Part shown: positions 1 through 7,126 of the stretch, one piece after another
How positions within the stretch are numbered: the stretch's first letter is position 1
Layout of the letters: each line of letters starts with the position of its first letter
Assembly: GCF_000721235.1 (NCBI RefSeq)
Contig: NZ_JOFH01000072.1
Location: 1 to 12,114, forward strand
DNA length: 12,114 nt
Source of the DNA: Streptomyces olivaceus
Lineage (GTDB): Bacteria > Actinomycetota > Actinomycetes > Streptomycetales > Streptomycetaceae
Reading direction: 5' to 3'
Notes under the pieces: model-generated
What the model saw: only the letters and a program-made list of their open reading frames with translations
What the model was told of the DNA's origin: nothing
Database searches by the model: none
Position numbers and translations under genes: made by a program

Positions 1-51
1 AGTCTTCGAAAGCTCAACAGCTCCGGGCTCAGCTACGTTCTCACTGGTCAT
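1..51 (-). CDS. 5' end of a minus-strand gene running off the window (partial)
   Basis: Only the first 17 codons are visible, reading MTSENVAEPGAVELSKT. The ATG lies 8 bases after a clear GGAGG ribosome-binding site (complement of 60-64), which is the best reason to call a gene. The frame is open to the window edge. Seventeen residues are too few to name a family. It diverges from the DUF6207-like gene at 104, so the roughly 50 bases between them would hold both promoters. Chance remains a possibility because the segment is so short. Confidence 0.45.
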   Translation of the reverse strand, partial: MTSENVAEPGAVELSKT

Positions 52-103
52 CGATGCATCCTCCATGATCGGGAGTTACACCGAACGATTTACAGTCCCG
101 GGC

Positions 104-334
104 ATGGAAGCGATCACTGATGTGCATGTGTCCGAGCCGGGTCTGGTGGTGGTCGATGTCGCCGCTGCGGATGACGAGACGGCGCTCGCTTTTCACACGG
201 CCCTGGCGGCGCGGTGGGCGACGACAGGCGTGGAGCGCACCACCCGTGATGCAGGCCAGGCGGGTGTGCGGCTGCGCTGCTATCTCGACCTGCGCCAGCC
301 CCTGGCCGGGCCCGCCGGGGCGGGCGGGCCCTGA
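104..334 (+). CDS. DUF6207-like small protein
   Basis: A 76-residue protein that I recognise as resembling the DUF6207 family, small proteins of unknown function found mainly in Streptomyces. Seen: an N-terminal block MEAITDVHVSEPGLVVVDV, an acidic stretch (AADDETA), then RWATT, TTRDAGQ and a C-terminal VRLRCYLDLRQP strand; this order matches my recollection of the family. The frame opens earlier, at ATG 65, giving 13 extra residues. I prefer ATG 104 because family members usually begin with a few residues before the EPGL motif, although neither start has a good Shine-Dalgarno sequence. There is no signal peptide or membrane helix, so it is probably cytoplasmic. It converges on the nuclease gene at 351, with a hairpin over its last codons. 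The family call is from memory of the pattern, not from a search. Confidence 0.7.
   Translation: MEAITDVHVSEPGLVVVDVAAADDETALAFHTALAARWATTGVERTTRDAGQAGVRLRCYLDLRQPLAGPAGAGGP
308..331. terminator. GC-rich hairpin between convergent genes
   Basis: GGGCCCGCC (308-316) and GGCGGGCCC (323-331) are perfect 9-base inverted arms around a 6-base loop. They end just before the stop codon of the DUF6207-like gene (332-334) and 20 bases from the end of the opposing nuclease gene. No T-run follows, as is common for streptomycete terminators. A bidirectional terminator role is inferred from position. Confidence 0.45.
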
Positions 335-350
335 CACCGGACGGGTATGG

Positions 351-1019
351 TTACCGGGCGAGGGTGACCTTGATGGGCTGGTCGGGGCAGGGGTCGGTGG
401 CCTGCGTCAGGGTGTTAAGTTCGGCCTGGTCGACGGCCAGCTGCCAGCGGAGCTTGGTGGCAATCCAGTCGGCGAGGTACTGGCAGTGGTACGGCTCGTA
501 GGGGGGTAGCCATTCGGCCGGGTCCTTGTCGGCCTTGGACCGGTTGGTGGCAGCGGTGACCGCGATCAGAGAGCGACTGTCCCCGAGGTCGTTGGCGTAG
601 GCCTCGCGCTCCTGCGCGGTCCACGAGGAGGCACCGGAGTCCCACCCCTCCGCCAATGGCACGAGATGGTCGAGGTCAAGGGCACTGGGGGAGTCGACGT
701 AGGTGTTGCTGTACGCGCTGTACCACGTGCCGCCGGACAGCTTGCAGCCCGCCGCTTGCTCCGGCGCGACGACCGCTTCCTCCTTCAACACCTCCGCGCG
801 GGTATTGCAGCCGTCCTTGTCGGCGTCCACCCAGTGCTTGAATGCGCTGCGCTTGTAGCCGTCGCGGTGCTCCTCTGCGACGGGCAGCGTGGTGAGGGCT
901 TTGGTAAGCGGCAGCGTGAGGGTGGCGCCCTTGGCGCCGAGCGGGCCGTCGGCATGGGCGGGAGTGATGAGGGCGGCGACGGCGGCGGCGGTGGCCGCAG
1001 CGGTGGCGACGAGTCGCAC
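351..1019 (-). CDS. secreted HNH endonuclease family protein (DUF1524/GmrSD-like)
   Basis: A 222-residue protein with a signal peptide: MRLVA, a hydrophobic Ala-rich segment to about residue 20, then AHA-D as a probable cleavage site after residue 23. The nuclease domain holds the expected landmarks: HWVDADKDGCNTR (62-74), the metal-binding DLDHLVPLAEGWDSGA (115-130, catalytic H118), and AATNRSKADKDPAEWLPP (156-173, with the HNH asparagine N159). A conserved-looking YHCQYLADWI (177-186) follows. Cysteines 71, 91, 179 and 211 could form two disulfides, as expected outside the cell. Such proteins are known as extracellular nucleases in streptomycetes; a role in DNA scavenging is inference. The start is GTG at 1019, with AAGGA in the upstream GGAAGGAC at a 7-base spacing. 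It appears monocistronic and convergent with the DUF6207-like gene. All catalytic positions are present, so it is probably active. Confidence 0.87.
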   Translation of the reverse strand: MRLVATAAATAAAVAALITPAHADGPLGAKGATLTLPLTKALTTLPVAEEHRDGYKRSAFKHWVDADKDGCNTRAEVLKEEAVVAPEQAAGCKLSGGTWYSAYSNTYVDSPSALDLDHLVPLAEGWDSGASSWTAQEREAYANDLGDSRSLIAVTAATNRSKADKDPAEWLPPYEPYHCQYLADWIATKLRWQLAVDQAELNTLTQATDPCPDQPIKVTLAR

Positions 1020-1044
1020 GAGTCTGTCCTTCCGAGGAGATCCG

Positions 1045-1068
1045 ACGAAGACGAGTCGTGATCTTCGT
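1045..1068. repeat. 7-base inverted repeat upstream of the nuclease gene
   Basis: ACGAAGA (1045-1051) and TCTTCGT (1062-1068) form perfect arms 10 bases apart, 26 bases upstream of the nuclease start. It could be a leader hairpin or an operator; nothing in the sequence decides between them. Confidence 0.3.
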
Positions 1069-1401
1069 AGTGGAAGGACACCGGCCCGGGCGGCACATTC
1101 GGCTTGCCTTCACTCCGGGGTGTGGTAAGTCAGACCAGCGCCGGAACGGCCTCATCGCCGACTGATGTTGCCCGCGGTCCGCGGCCGGTGGAGTGCCCAG
1201 TGGCCGCCCCACTGGTCGCCGCGCGCTTCCAAGCAGTGTCGTGGCATCAAAAGGTGCAGCAACGTCACGACGCCGGCGCCGAACGATGGGCGTTCGAAGG
1301 CGACGCACACCGCTCCACAGCCAACAAAAATCCCGGCCTGACCCGGTCCCGGAACCCGCCTCGCCTCCGACCGGACGGGCCAGGCCTTCGAAGCTGGGTG
1401 C
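1069..1401. other. no supportable gene; promoter region and degraded sequence
   Basis: Frames here are open on both strands only because the sequence is GC-rich. The translations are Arg/Pro/Ser-rich with no motif or ribosome-binding site. The part nearest 1070-1130 should contain the nuclease promoter, but I see no convincing -35/-10 pair. The rest probably represents sequence left after deletion of most of the neighbouring insertion element. Confidence 0.4.
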
Positions 1402-1536
1402 GGCATCCCTGGCGTCGTTCTTGGCCTCGCCCGTGGAGAGACCGGTGATCCGGCGCATCGCGAGCCCGGGCAGGTAGGCGACCTGACAGCCCGCGTCGCG
1501 GGCAACGGCCAGCGGGAGGGCGCCGATCTGGTCCAC
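1402..1536 (-). pseudogene. IS110-family transposase fragment
   Basis: About 45 codons read in the minus direction as VDQIGALPLAVARDAG, then VAYLPGLAMRRI and GEAKNDARDA. This is the pattern of the N-terminal DEDD (RuvC-like) domain of IS110/IS116/IS902 transposases, where a VDQ...AxxLAxARDAG block is followed by YLPGLAMRR and a GEAKTDARDA motif. Full-length members have about 400 residues; both the start and the remaining 300 or so residues are missing. A stop codon sits at 1558-1560, just upstream in frame, and after DARDA the translation loses any resemblance. It is therefore a dead scrap. It lies 57 bases beyond the end of the HTH gene at 1594, so insertion or deletion occurred close to that gene. 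Confidence 0.75.
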
Positions 1537-1593
1537 TATGTAACCTGCAGCACCGCCTCACCTGCATCAGCTGTCGCCGTGGTGTCCCCCGTC

Positions 1594-2597
1594 TCACCGA
1601 CATGCGTGTGTGGCGTGGGGGGCATCACCCTGCCCGCGGGTGATCTGGAAGTTGATGGGAATGTCGAAGTCCGCTCGGGTGGCGTCGGTGTGGCTGGAGG
1701 GCGGGAAGTCGGTGATGACCAGACGGATCCAGCTGGCCAAGGGGCCGCCTTTGATAACCACGGACTGGCCGACGTCTCCTCCCTGTACTCGGCAGCTGGT
1801 CCATGGGGTGATGACGGAGTACACGGCACCGGGGATGTTGTTGCCGTTCACCGACAGCACGCTGATGGTGACCAGGCCATCGCGAGTGCTGGTCGGGTGG
1901 GAGGTGTGAACGGTCAGCAGTGCGGTCCCCGGTGTCAGCGCAGTGGGGGAGGAGGACGGCGTGGGCGAAGTACCGGCGGCCTCCTGTCCGGACGCACGTG
2001 AAGGGGCCGGGGTGGTGGTGGCTGTCCTTGTGGTGTCCGGGCGTCGACTGTGCCCGCTGGACAGCACGGTGAAGTGCACCAGGACCGCGGCGGCCACCGA
2101 GGCCACGGCGGTGATGCCGATAACCGCCGGCCACCGGCGGCGGGCCCGCCCGGGCCCGCCACCGGTGTTGGACGACCCGGGCGCATCGGCGGTGCCGGAC
2201 GCCCCAGGTGTGTCGCGGGTGGTTTCGGCCGGACCCGTATCGGGGTCTTTGCCAGGCGGGAGCGCGGCCCGGCCTGCTTCCGGACGGTGCGCGGCGGCCT
2301 GGGCGGCGAGGGCACGGGCGGCATCCGCCTCGATCCAGCGCAGCCGGCAGGCTTCAACCACAGCCGGACCGCCAAGTGCCCACGCGACCGGCTCGACCGT
2401 CTCCCAGCGTGGCAGACGCTTGCCGTTGAGCATCTCCGAAATGGTGCCTTCGCGCACCGTGGCCTGCGGGTAGCGGCGCCGGCTGCGCCGCACGAGCTGT
2501 GCATAGCTGGGCTTTCCCGCCTCGCGGTGCAACTGCTGTAACCACAGGGCGAAGACCGTCGCTGGGTCGAGCTCCCCACCAGCATGTTCGCTGTCAT
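1594..2597 (-). CDS. helix-turn-helix protein with one membrane helix and an outer domain (start probably frameshifted)
   Basis: The conceptual 334-residue product has an XRE-like DNA-binding region at about residues 10-78, including YAQLVRRS, REGTISEMLNGKRLP and WETVEPVAWALGG. A disordered Pro/Gly/Thr-rich linker and an RARRR stop-transfer patch follow. A single membrane helix spans about 157-180 (VIGITAVASVAAAVLVHF), and a Thr/Ser/Pro stalk leads to a C-terminal domain of about 110 residues outside the membrane (about 225-334). This suggests a membrane-tethered regulator, a known architecture in Streptomyces; target and signal are unknown. The best start is ATG 2597 after AGGGGGAC (2603-2610), but it is one base out of frame with the domain. 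One extra G in the run complementary to 2574-2577 would join MTANMLVG to ELDPATVF. The uncorrected frame stays open to 2844, with GTG at 2658 and 2652 as in-frame alternatives lacking good ribosome-binding sites. Confidence 0.75.
2133..2166. repeat. long GC-rich inverted repeat inside the HTH gene
   Basis: Inner arms GGCGGGCCCG (2139-2148) and CGGGCCCGCC (2151-2160) pair perfectly. Beyond one mismatch, ACCGG/CCGGT extends the stem at both ends. It lies in the Gly/Pro/Arg-rich stretch just before the membrane helix. It may simply reflect low-complexity coding sequence, but in mRNA it would be a very stable hairpin. Confidence 0.4.
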
Positions 2598-2695
2598 TCG
2601 CTGTCCCCCTGGCCGAACGCCGATCGTGGCTGACTGGTCTGCGTAACCCCACACCCACGCGGCACCGTACCGCCCGACCCAGGAGCCTCTCCTTG

Positions 2696-2863
2696 ATGAC
2701 GACGGCACTCATCTGTATCGGCGCAGCCGTAGCCTTGGCCGCAGCCAGCAAGCTGCTGGCCACCTCCATTGCTCTTTTCGCCCGCGATCCCGCCCGCCGC
2801 GCCGATGCCCGCGAAGTTCTGCGTCTCCTCCTCGCCCCCGTCAACGACGAGGAGGCACCGTGA
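2696..2863 (+). CDS. small membrane protein, 55 residues
   Basis: The reading frame begins MTTALICIGAAVALAAASKL and ends LLLAPVNDEEAP. Residues 4-28 form a single hydrophobic helix; the rest is a basic, amphipathic segment (FARDPARRADAREVLRLLL) with an acidic tail, giving a likely N-out/C-in small membrane protein. AGGAG at 2681-2685 lies 10 bases before the ATG. Third positions are nearly all G or C, unlike random frames here. Its stop overlaps a GTG start as GTGA (2860-2863), typical of translational coupling. It is divergent from, and overlaps the open extension of, the HTH gene, which argues for the shorter HTH start. I know no characterised family; similar short ORFs occur in streptomycete accessory regions. 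Function unknown. Confidence 0.6.
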   Translation: MTTALICIGAAVALAAASKLLATSIALFARDPARRADAREVLRLLLAPVNDEEAP

Positions 2864-3211
2864 TTCTCACGGAGGCGGGAGTTCCTGCCCTCGGACGGAG
2901 CGCAATGTCAGTTGCTGTAGAGGTCCTCGACGCTGACAACGGCCCGCCCCGGTCTGCTCGCCGTGTTCCGGTGGCCCTGGTGGCGGTGGGCTGCTCTCCC
3001 ATTCGCCTTCGGCCAGGCTGCATTGGCAGGGGCCGGCCTCAGAAGCCGTACCTCAACCGAACGTGATCCCTTGATTCCTGCTGCGCGACATCGTGACCGT
3101 CCACGACGCCCTGGTCGGCTCACGGACCGCGAACTGCACCGCCGCATCAACCGCATCGACTGGCTGCAAGAAAAGGCGCACTCTCCGGGTGAGAGAGCCT
3201 ATCTCGTCGTA
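2860..3211 (+). pseudogene. probable decayed gene coupled to the small membrane protein
   Basis: GTG 2860 overlaps the preceding stop by GTGA. In that frame a 68-residue product ends at 3066 and includes ARRVPVALVAVG. Convincing coding character then appears in other frames: LLRDIVTVHDALVG around 3080-3120, and LTDRELHRRINRIDWLQ followed by EKAHSPGERAYL at 3119-3205. The last piece is charged and helix-forming, like a coiled coil. The jumps between frames suggest a gene broken by several indels, then cut by the IS1380-type element at about 3205-3215. Reading only the first frame as a short intact gene is an alternative. No function can be assigned. Confidence 0.3.
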
Positions 3212-4564
3212 CCCACGTGTCCGCGTCCAGGGAGACGGCCGCAGGCGGTCTCGCAGGCCGGAGCGGTCCTGCTGCTGGAGACGGTCCGCAAGACGGCTCT
3301 TTACCAGGCGATATCCGCTGCTCTGGCGTTGTGGCGGAAGCCGCGGGCCATCCATGGCCCGGGCCCCGGCAAGATCCTCTGGACGTCGCTCTGGCGGTCG
3401 CACTGGGCGGGGACTGCCTCGCGGACGTCGCCATGCTGCGGTGCGAGCCGGCCGTCTTGGGCCCGGTCGCCTCTGGTCCGACTGTCTCCCGACTGACCGA
3501 GACCCTTGCCGTCTCGGGCGGGAAAGCCGTGCAGGCCGTCCGGTCCGCGGTCCGAAGTCCGCAGCCGGGTCTGTTCGACGGTCGGCAAAAGCGCCCTGGA
3601 CGCCGAGGCCAGGTCACCGTCGACCTCGACGGCGTCCTCGCGATCGCGCACTCCGACAAGCAGGATGCGGCCGCGACCTGGAAGAAGACCTACGGCCGTT
3701 ACCCGCTGACGGCCTTCGTCAACCACGGGCAGGGCGGGGCCGGGCGAGCCCGTCGCTGCTCTCTCCGGCCGGGCAACGCGGGCTCCAACACGGCCGCCGA
3801 CCGCATCACCACCGCCCAGCCCGCCCTGGCACAGCTGCCGAAGAAGTACCGGTGGGGCGGCAGACACTGATCCGCACGGACTCCGCCGGCGGTACTCACG
3901 ACTTCGTGTCCTGGCTTACAAAGCGAGGCCGATGGCTGTCCCACTCGGTCGGCATGGTGATCACTGAGATCATCACCGGCATGTGCTGAAGGTCCCAGCC
4001 TCGGCTTGGGCACCGGCCGTTGAGGCCAGCGGCACGGTCCGTAAGGGGGCCTGGAGGCGCCGAGCTCACCGGCAGCCTGCTGGCCGGCTGGCCGAAGGGG
4101 ATGCGGCTGATCGTCCGCAGGGAACGCCCTCATCCCGGGGCCCAGTTGGGGATCACCGACGCGGACGGCATGCGGATCACGTGCTTCGCGACCAACACCC
4201 CGGATCGTCCCATCGTCGAGCTCGAGCTCGAGCTCCGGCACCGGCTGAGGGCCCGCGCCGAGGACTGGATCCGGGCTGCCCGGTCCACCGGCCTGCGTAA
4301 CCTGCCCCTGCACCACACCGCGCAGAACTGGGCCTGACTGGAGCCGGATCGCGCTTGACCTGGTGGCCTGGATGCCCATGCTCGCCCTGACCGGCCAGGG
4401 CCGTATCTGGGGCCCCGCCGTCTACGGTTCCGCCTGTCCTCCTCAGCCGCCCAGTTCGTCACCACCGGCCGGCGCCACATCCTCCGCCTCGCCCGCCACT
4501 GGCCCTGGAGCGGTGAGGCACAGGCGCCTTCGAACGGCTTGCACTCCTGCCGAACCCCGGTTGA
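3189..4564 (+). pseudogene. IS1380-family transposase, multiply frameshifted
   Basis: Conserved IS1380 blocks are recognisable in order but spread over all three forward frames. They are SSYPRVRVQGDG (about 3204), VSQAGAVLLLETVRK (about 3248) and LDVALAVALGGDCLADVAML (about 3380). Next come QVTVDLDGVLAIAHSDKQ (about 3612, first catalytic Asp region), TWKKTYGRYPLTAFV, LRPGNAGSNTAADR and LIRTDSAGGTHDF (about 3867, second Asp). The last blocks are VLKVPASAWAPAVEA, AELTGSLLAGWPKGMRLIV, RARAEDWIRAARSTGLRNLP, LDLVAWMPMLALTG, AAQFVTTGRRHILRLARHW and AFERLALLPNPG before TGA 4562-4564. Family members have about 450 residues, which the whole span nearly accommodates. At least six frame changes, an in-frame stop at 4335-4337 and substitutions at usually conserved places make it inactive. 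Several shifts are single-base changes in or beside short G/C runs. Confidence 0.85.
4218..4235 (+). repeat. three tandem GAGCTC hexamers in the transposase relic
   Basis: GAGCTC is repeated three times without interruption, coding VELELELRHRL where I would expect VELELRHRL. This looks like a replication-slippage expansion of one Glu-Leu unit, near the catalytic-glutamate region of the transposase. Confidence 0.6.
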
Positions 4565-4727
4565 CCAGCAACCTCCCCGCTACTACGAGCAAGCCAGCAC
4601 AGACCAGAGCAGTGGAACCCGGCGTCCATCCGAGATGACAAACGCTCCCAGCTTGCCCACCACCAGCCGCACAAAGCAGAACGGCCCACCGACTCCGTCG
4701 GCGGAGCGTCACGAAAGATCGAGGCCA

Positions 4728-4928
4728 GCCCGCCTGCCTGACGAGAGGGAACGGTAGTAGCACGCCTGTTCCCGCCGTTCGACGCTGCGTGCGGGGAGCC
4801 AGTCGCCTGGGCACCGGCCGGCTGCACGGGTCTGTAACAGTACCCCTGTAATCACTTGCGGGGACGAGCCAGGCCGGTACTCTGCTCGCCGTGCCGTTTC
4901 CGGATTTACACGAGGCCCAACTGAGGTA
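4728..4928. other. intergenic, no gene seen
   Basis: Between the IS1380 end and the stem-loop upstream of 5065 no frame carries a start with a ribosome-binding site, a motif or coherent codon bias. A minus-strand frame is open through here but reads as an Arg/Ser-rich shadow. Confidence 0.4.
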
Positions 4929-4950
4929 GCCCGGATTCGTCAATCCGGGC
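4929..4950. terminator. stem-loop upstream of the membrane-protein gene
   Basis: GCCCGGATT (4929-4937) and AATCCGGGC (4942-4950) pair perfectly over 9 bases with a CGTC loop. There is no T-run. It may end transcription coming from the IS side, or act in the leader of the gene starting at 5065. Confidence 0.45.
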
Positions 4951-4962
4951 GGCATGCACTGT

Positions 4963-4972
4963 AATTGCAATT
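4963..4972. promoter_or_regulatory. AATTGCAATT palindrome in an AT-richer promoter region
   Basis: A perfect 10-base palindrome lies in the least GC-rich stretch near the 5065 gene, 92 bases before its start. TTGCAA within it could serve as a -35 element, but no clear -10 hexamer follows. An operator or promoter role is inferred from base composition and position only. Confidence 0.3.
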
Positions 4973-5064
4973 CCCTCCAAACGTTCGGTGCATGGGAAGG
5001 GTTTTCGCTGCTAGCCTCTACCCCTTGCTCGCGCTGAGCGTGAGCCTTGACCCGGGGGTGGGCC

Positions 5065-6258
5065 ATGGACCGAGTATTGCGCAGTTGGTGGGCGGTCGGG
5101 GTGCTGACCTGTTTAGCGCTCGCCTCACTGATCGCCCGGGGTTTCCTCGTCGATCAAGGTGTTCTTTACGGCCGTATGCAGGTCCTCAGGGTTGACGGCA
5201 TGATCGCTTCCGTCGCGGTTCTCGCGCTCGCTTTCGGTCTGGCGCACCGGCCCACCGGCAGTGCGCCGAGACCAGAAGGTGTGGCCGCTCCCGAGCGATG
5301 GAACATCGTCACCGGCGCACTCGGCCTGCTGGTGCTGATCGTCTCCGTGGTGAGTCTCTTCTCCCCCGTCGACAGACCCGGTCTGCCCAAGGCGGCGTGC
5401 CCCAACGCCCGTACCCATGGGGCCCCGTACGTCGGTCTGACGTCAGGGAAGCTGGGCAACAACAGTCGAAGCGGACCCGGCCGTGCCTTTCCCGCCAATG
5501 GTCGTTTCCCGACCGACTGCTCGGTAGGTTTCGCCGACTACTGCCTCGGCGATCCGATCCGCGATGACACCGGCTCCACCGAGCATCAGGAGTGGGTGAC
5601 CGGCCGCTGGCTGCGCATGATCAAGCAGCCGCCCGGCTGGCGGCAGGACGTGGCCGGCCTGCTCTCCGACGAGAAATCCGGAAACCAGTTCATCGCCGAC
5701 GCATTCGTCGTTCCGGCGACCAATTATGAGGGTCTGGCATTAGCGAGTGATGAGGTGTGCGGCTCTCAATTCCCGGCTGGGCGCGCTGAACTGGGAAAGT
5801 TCACGCGGAAGCGTTACCCGGGGGTCGAAGAGCCGAGCGCCGAACTGACCGCCACCTCGGACCACGCCGTCAACATCGGCTTCTCTGTGTACCTGCCGCC
5901 CGGTGAGGGATTCCGCGAAAAGGGGATGGTCTTCCCCCTGTACGATGAGTCTCTGACTGCTCCACAGAATCCGGGCCGTGTCTCGCCGAAGAGCGGTAAT
6001 CGCAAAACGATCACCTGGGTCTACAGCGAGGCCCTGCGTGCCCGTCTGCTGCCCGGTCACGAAGGGCCGGCGCACATCGTCCTCATGGCGATCCCCTGCA
6101 TCGGGAACAATCTGCCCGACGAGACCTCCAAGGGTGACCTAGCTCGCTACGACATCACCCCGAAGGGCCTTCCGCGGAGCACCGCGCTCAAGCCCGCGGA
6201 GCAGAGCAGGACTCTCCGCACCAAACTGGCCCAGGCCGCCTGCCAAGCCAACGTCTAA
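5065..6258 (+). CDS. membrane protein with three helices and a large extracytoplasmic domain, unknown function
   Basis: A 397-residue protein. Three hydrophobic helices lie at about residues 8-28, 45-61 and 81-100; residues 101-397 form a soluble domain, probably outside the membrane. That domain contains six cysteines (112, 152, 160, 232, 345, 393), consistent with disulfides. A segment with NSRSGPGRAFPANGRFPTDC and VGFADYCLGDPIRD (133-167) recalls SH3-like repeats of streptomycete surface proteins. The family resemblance is weak and from memory. The last 25 residues are charged and helical. The start is ATG 5065 with GGGGG at 5054-5058; a TTG at 5047 in the same frame is less likely. The codon pattern is intact throughout with no frameshift, unlike its neighbours, so the gene is probably under selection. 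It stands alone, with an IS relic upstream and a broken gene downstream. Possible roles are cell-wall binding or sensing (inference). Confidence 0.8.
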   Translation: MDRVLRSWWAVGVLTCLALASLIARGFLVDQGVLYGRMQVLRVDGMIASVAVLALAFGLAHRPTGSAPRPEGVAAPERWNIVTGALGLLVLIVSVVSLFSPVDRPGLPKAACPNARTHGAPYVGLTSGKLGNNSRSGPGRAFPANGRFPTDCSVGFADYCLGDPIRDDTGSTEHQEWVTGRWLRMIKQPPGWRQDVAGLLSDEKSGNQFIADAFVVPATNYEGLALASDEVCGSQFPAGRAELGKFTRKRYPGVEEPSAELTATSDHAVNIGFSVYLPPGEGFREKGMVFPLYDESLTAPQNPGRVSPKSGNRKTITWVYSEALRARLLPGHEGPAHIVLMAIPCIGNNLPDETSKGDLARYDITPKGLPRSTALKPAEQSRTLRTKLAQAACQANV

Positions 6259-6531
6259 CTGTTCTGTCCGGAGAGGGTGTGGACGGGGACAGGTCTCGTT
6301 CACGGCGAGATGCGCTCGGCGAGCCGGGCGAGGCGGTGTGAGCGCCCATGATCGAGGCCTGAACCGTTCCGGTCCCCAGGAGCGTCCATTCGGGCACCCG
6401 ACACTGTGGAGGCGCCGCGCCATGAGTCTCGGCGCCGCCCCGGCCGCACTGCGCACACGTGCCCACCCGTCACTGCCGGTCGCGGCGATGGTGGCCGTCT
6501 CTCGCACGGGACACGGGCCCGGGCTGCCGAC
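6259..6531. other. intergenic, no supportable gene
   Basis: No frame shows a ribosome-binding site with a coherent protein. A weak inverted repeat (CTGTCC ... GGACAG) just after the stop of the 5065 gene could be its terminator, but the loop is long. A minus-strand frame ending LARLAERISP at 6300 has no convincing start. Confidence 0.35.
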
Positions 6532-6732
6532 GTGGCGCTGTACGGCGATGCGTTCATCATCTGGACGACCTTGTGCATCGCGGTGCTGAGCGCGCTCGGT
6601 CTGCTCAGGGCGCCCCGAGCAAGCGGACATCACTCTACGAACGCCTGGCCCGACTGGAGGACGCTGCCTCCGGGCTGCTGGACGCACGAGACCGCCCCGC
6701 CCGCGACGGGGGATGCGCGGACGGGGCGGTGG
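6532..6732 (+). pseudogene. small membrane/coiled-coil gene with a one-base frameshift
   Basis: From GTG 6532 the frame reads VALYGDAFIIWTTLC, then IAVLSALGLLRAP, a typical single membrane helix. It then degenerates, while the next frame continues coherently as SKRTSLYERLARLEDAASG then LLDARDRPARDGG, a charged helix likely to be a coiled coil. One more C in the CCCC run near 6614 would join the two into a protein of about 67 residues. There is no clear ribosome-binding site, and the natural stop is not evident because the second frame runs on. Function unknown. It may be intact with a sequencing error, or truly broken. Confidence 0.4.
6691..6730. repeat. long imperfect hairpin at the end of the frameshifted membrane gene
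   Basis: ACCGCCCCG (6691-6699) pairs with CGGGGCGGT (6722-6730); after one mismatch, CCGCG (6701-6705) pairs with CGCGG (6716-6720), leaving a 10-base loop. The stem is very stable and could act as a terminator. No T-run follows. Confidence 0.45.
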
Positions 6733-7126
6733 ACATGAGCGTCTCCGGGAGCTTCATCCGGGGCCAGTCCTGGCCTCGGACCGATCCCGGCAGACGCTGG
6801 GGCGTGGTGCTCCGCGCGGGGGCAAGGCTTGCCGTGACGGCTCGCGCGCCTTCAGCATGGCACGCGGGACTGACCACCGTCCCCATTTCCATCCGCGCGG
6901 GGAAAAGTTCGCAGTCACGTTCCGACCAACCACTGCCCGGCACCATGATGAAACGCGGCAGCAGCTGCGGTGTCCTGGAGAGAGCGCCAGTGCTGTGGTG
7001 CTGGGACAGCGCGGCGTCGGTGTGGTGGGCGTGGCAGCGTGAGGCATACGCCGACGACCAGGACGCTGCTACGACCCGGCCGCGGTCACCGCATGGGAAC
7101 TGGAGTACCTGTGGCAGGCCCTGACC
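6733..7126. other. degraded sequence between the membrane gene and the kinase remnant
   Basis: Short coherent pieces appear in different frames, for example VLGQRGVGVVGVAA ending near 7042, and YDPAAVTAWELEYLWQALT directly upstream of the kinase fragment (7070-7126). They may be remains of one gene that once preceded, or was fused to, the kinase. No intact gene can be drawn. Confidence 0.3.

Larger units (their letters stand above)
3189..4727 (+). mobile_element. 5'-truncated, decayed IS1380-family insertion sequence
   Basis: The transposase relic is followed by about 160 bases of non-coding tail ending near GTCACGAAAGATCGAGGCC (4709-4727). From memory this resembles the right end of actinobacterial IS1380-type elements, which usually end in a GAAAGATCGAGGCTAG-like repeat. 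The matching left end (CTAGCCTCGATCTTTC-like) is not present upstream of the transposase, so the element appears to have lost its left end. Neither a target-site duplication nor an intact inverted-repeat pair can be shown. Limits are approximate. Confidence 0.65.

Noticed and set aside
676..1536. Long minus-strand open frame of 286 residues
   Set aside because: Only its first 45 codons (the IS110 fragment) make sense; the rest is Arg-rich and overlaps the nuclease gene in another frame.
4443..5066. Minus-strand open frame of about 207 residues
   Set aside because: Covers the IS1380 tail and intergenic region, has no motif or good start, and reads as a composition-driven shadow.
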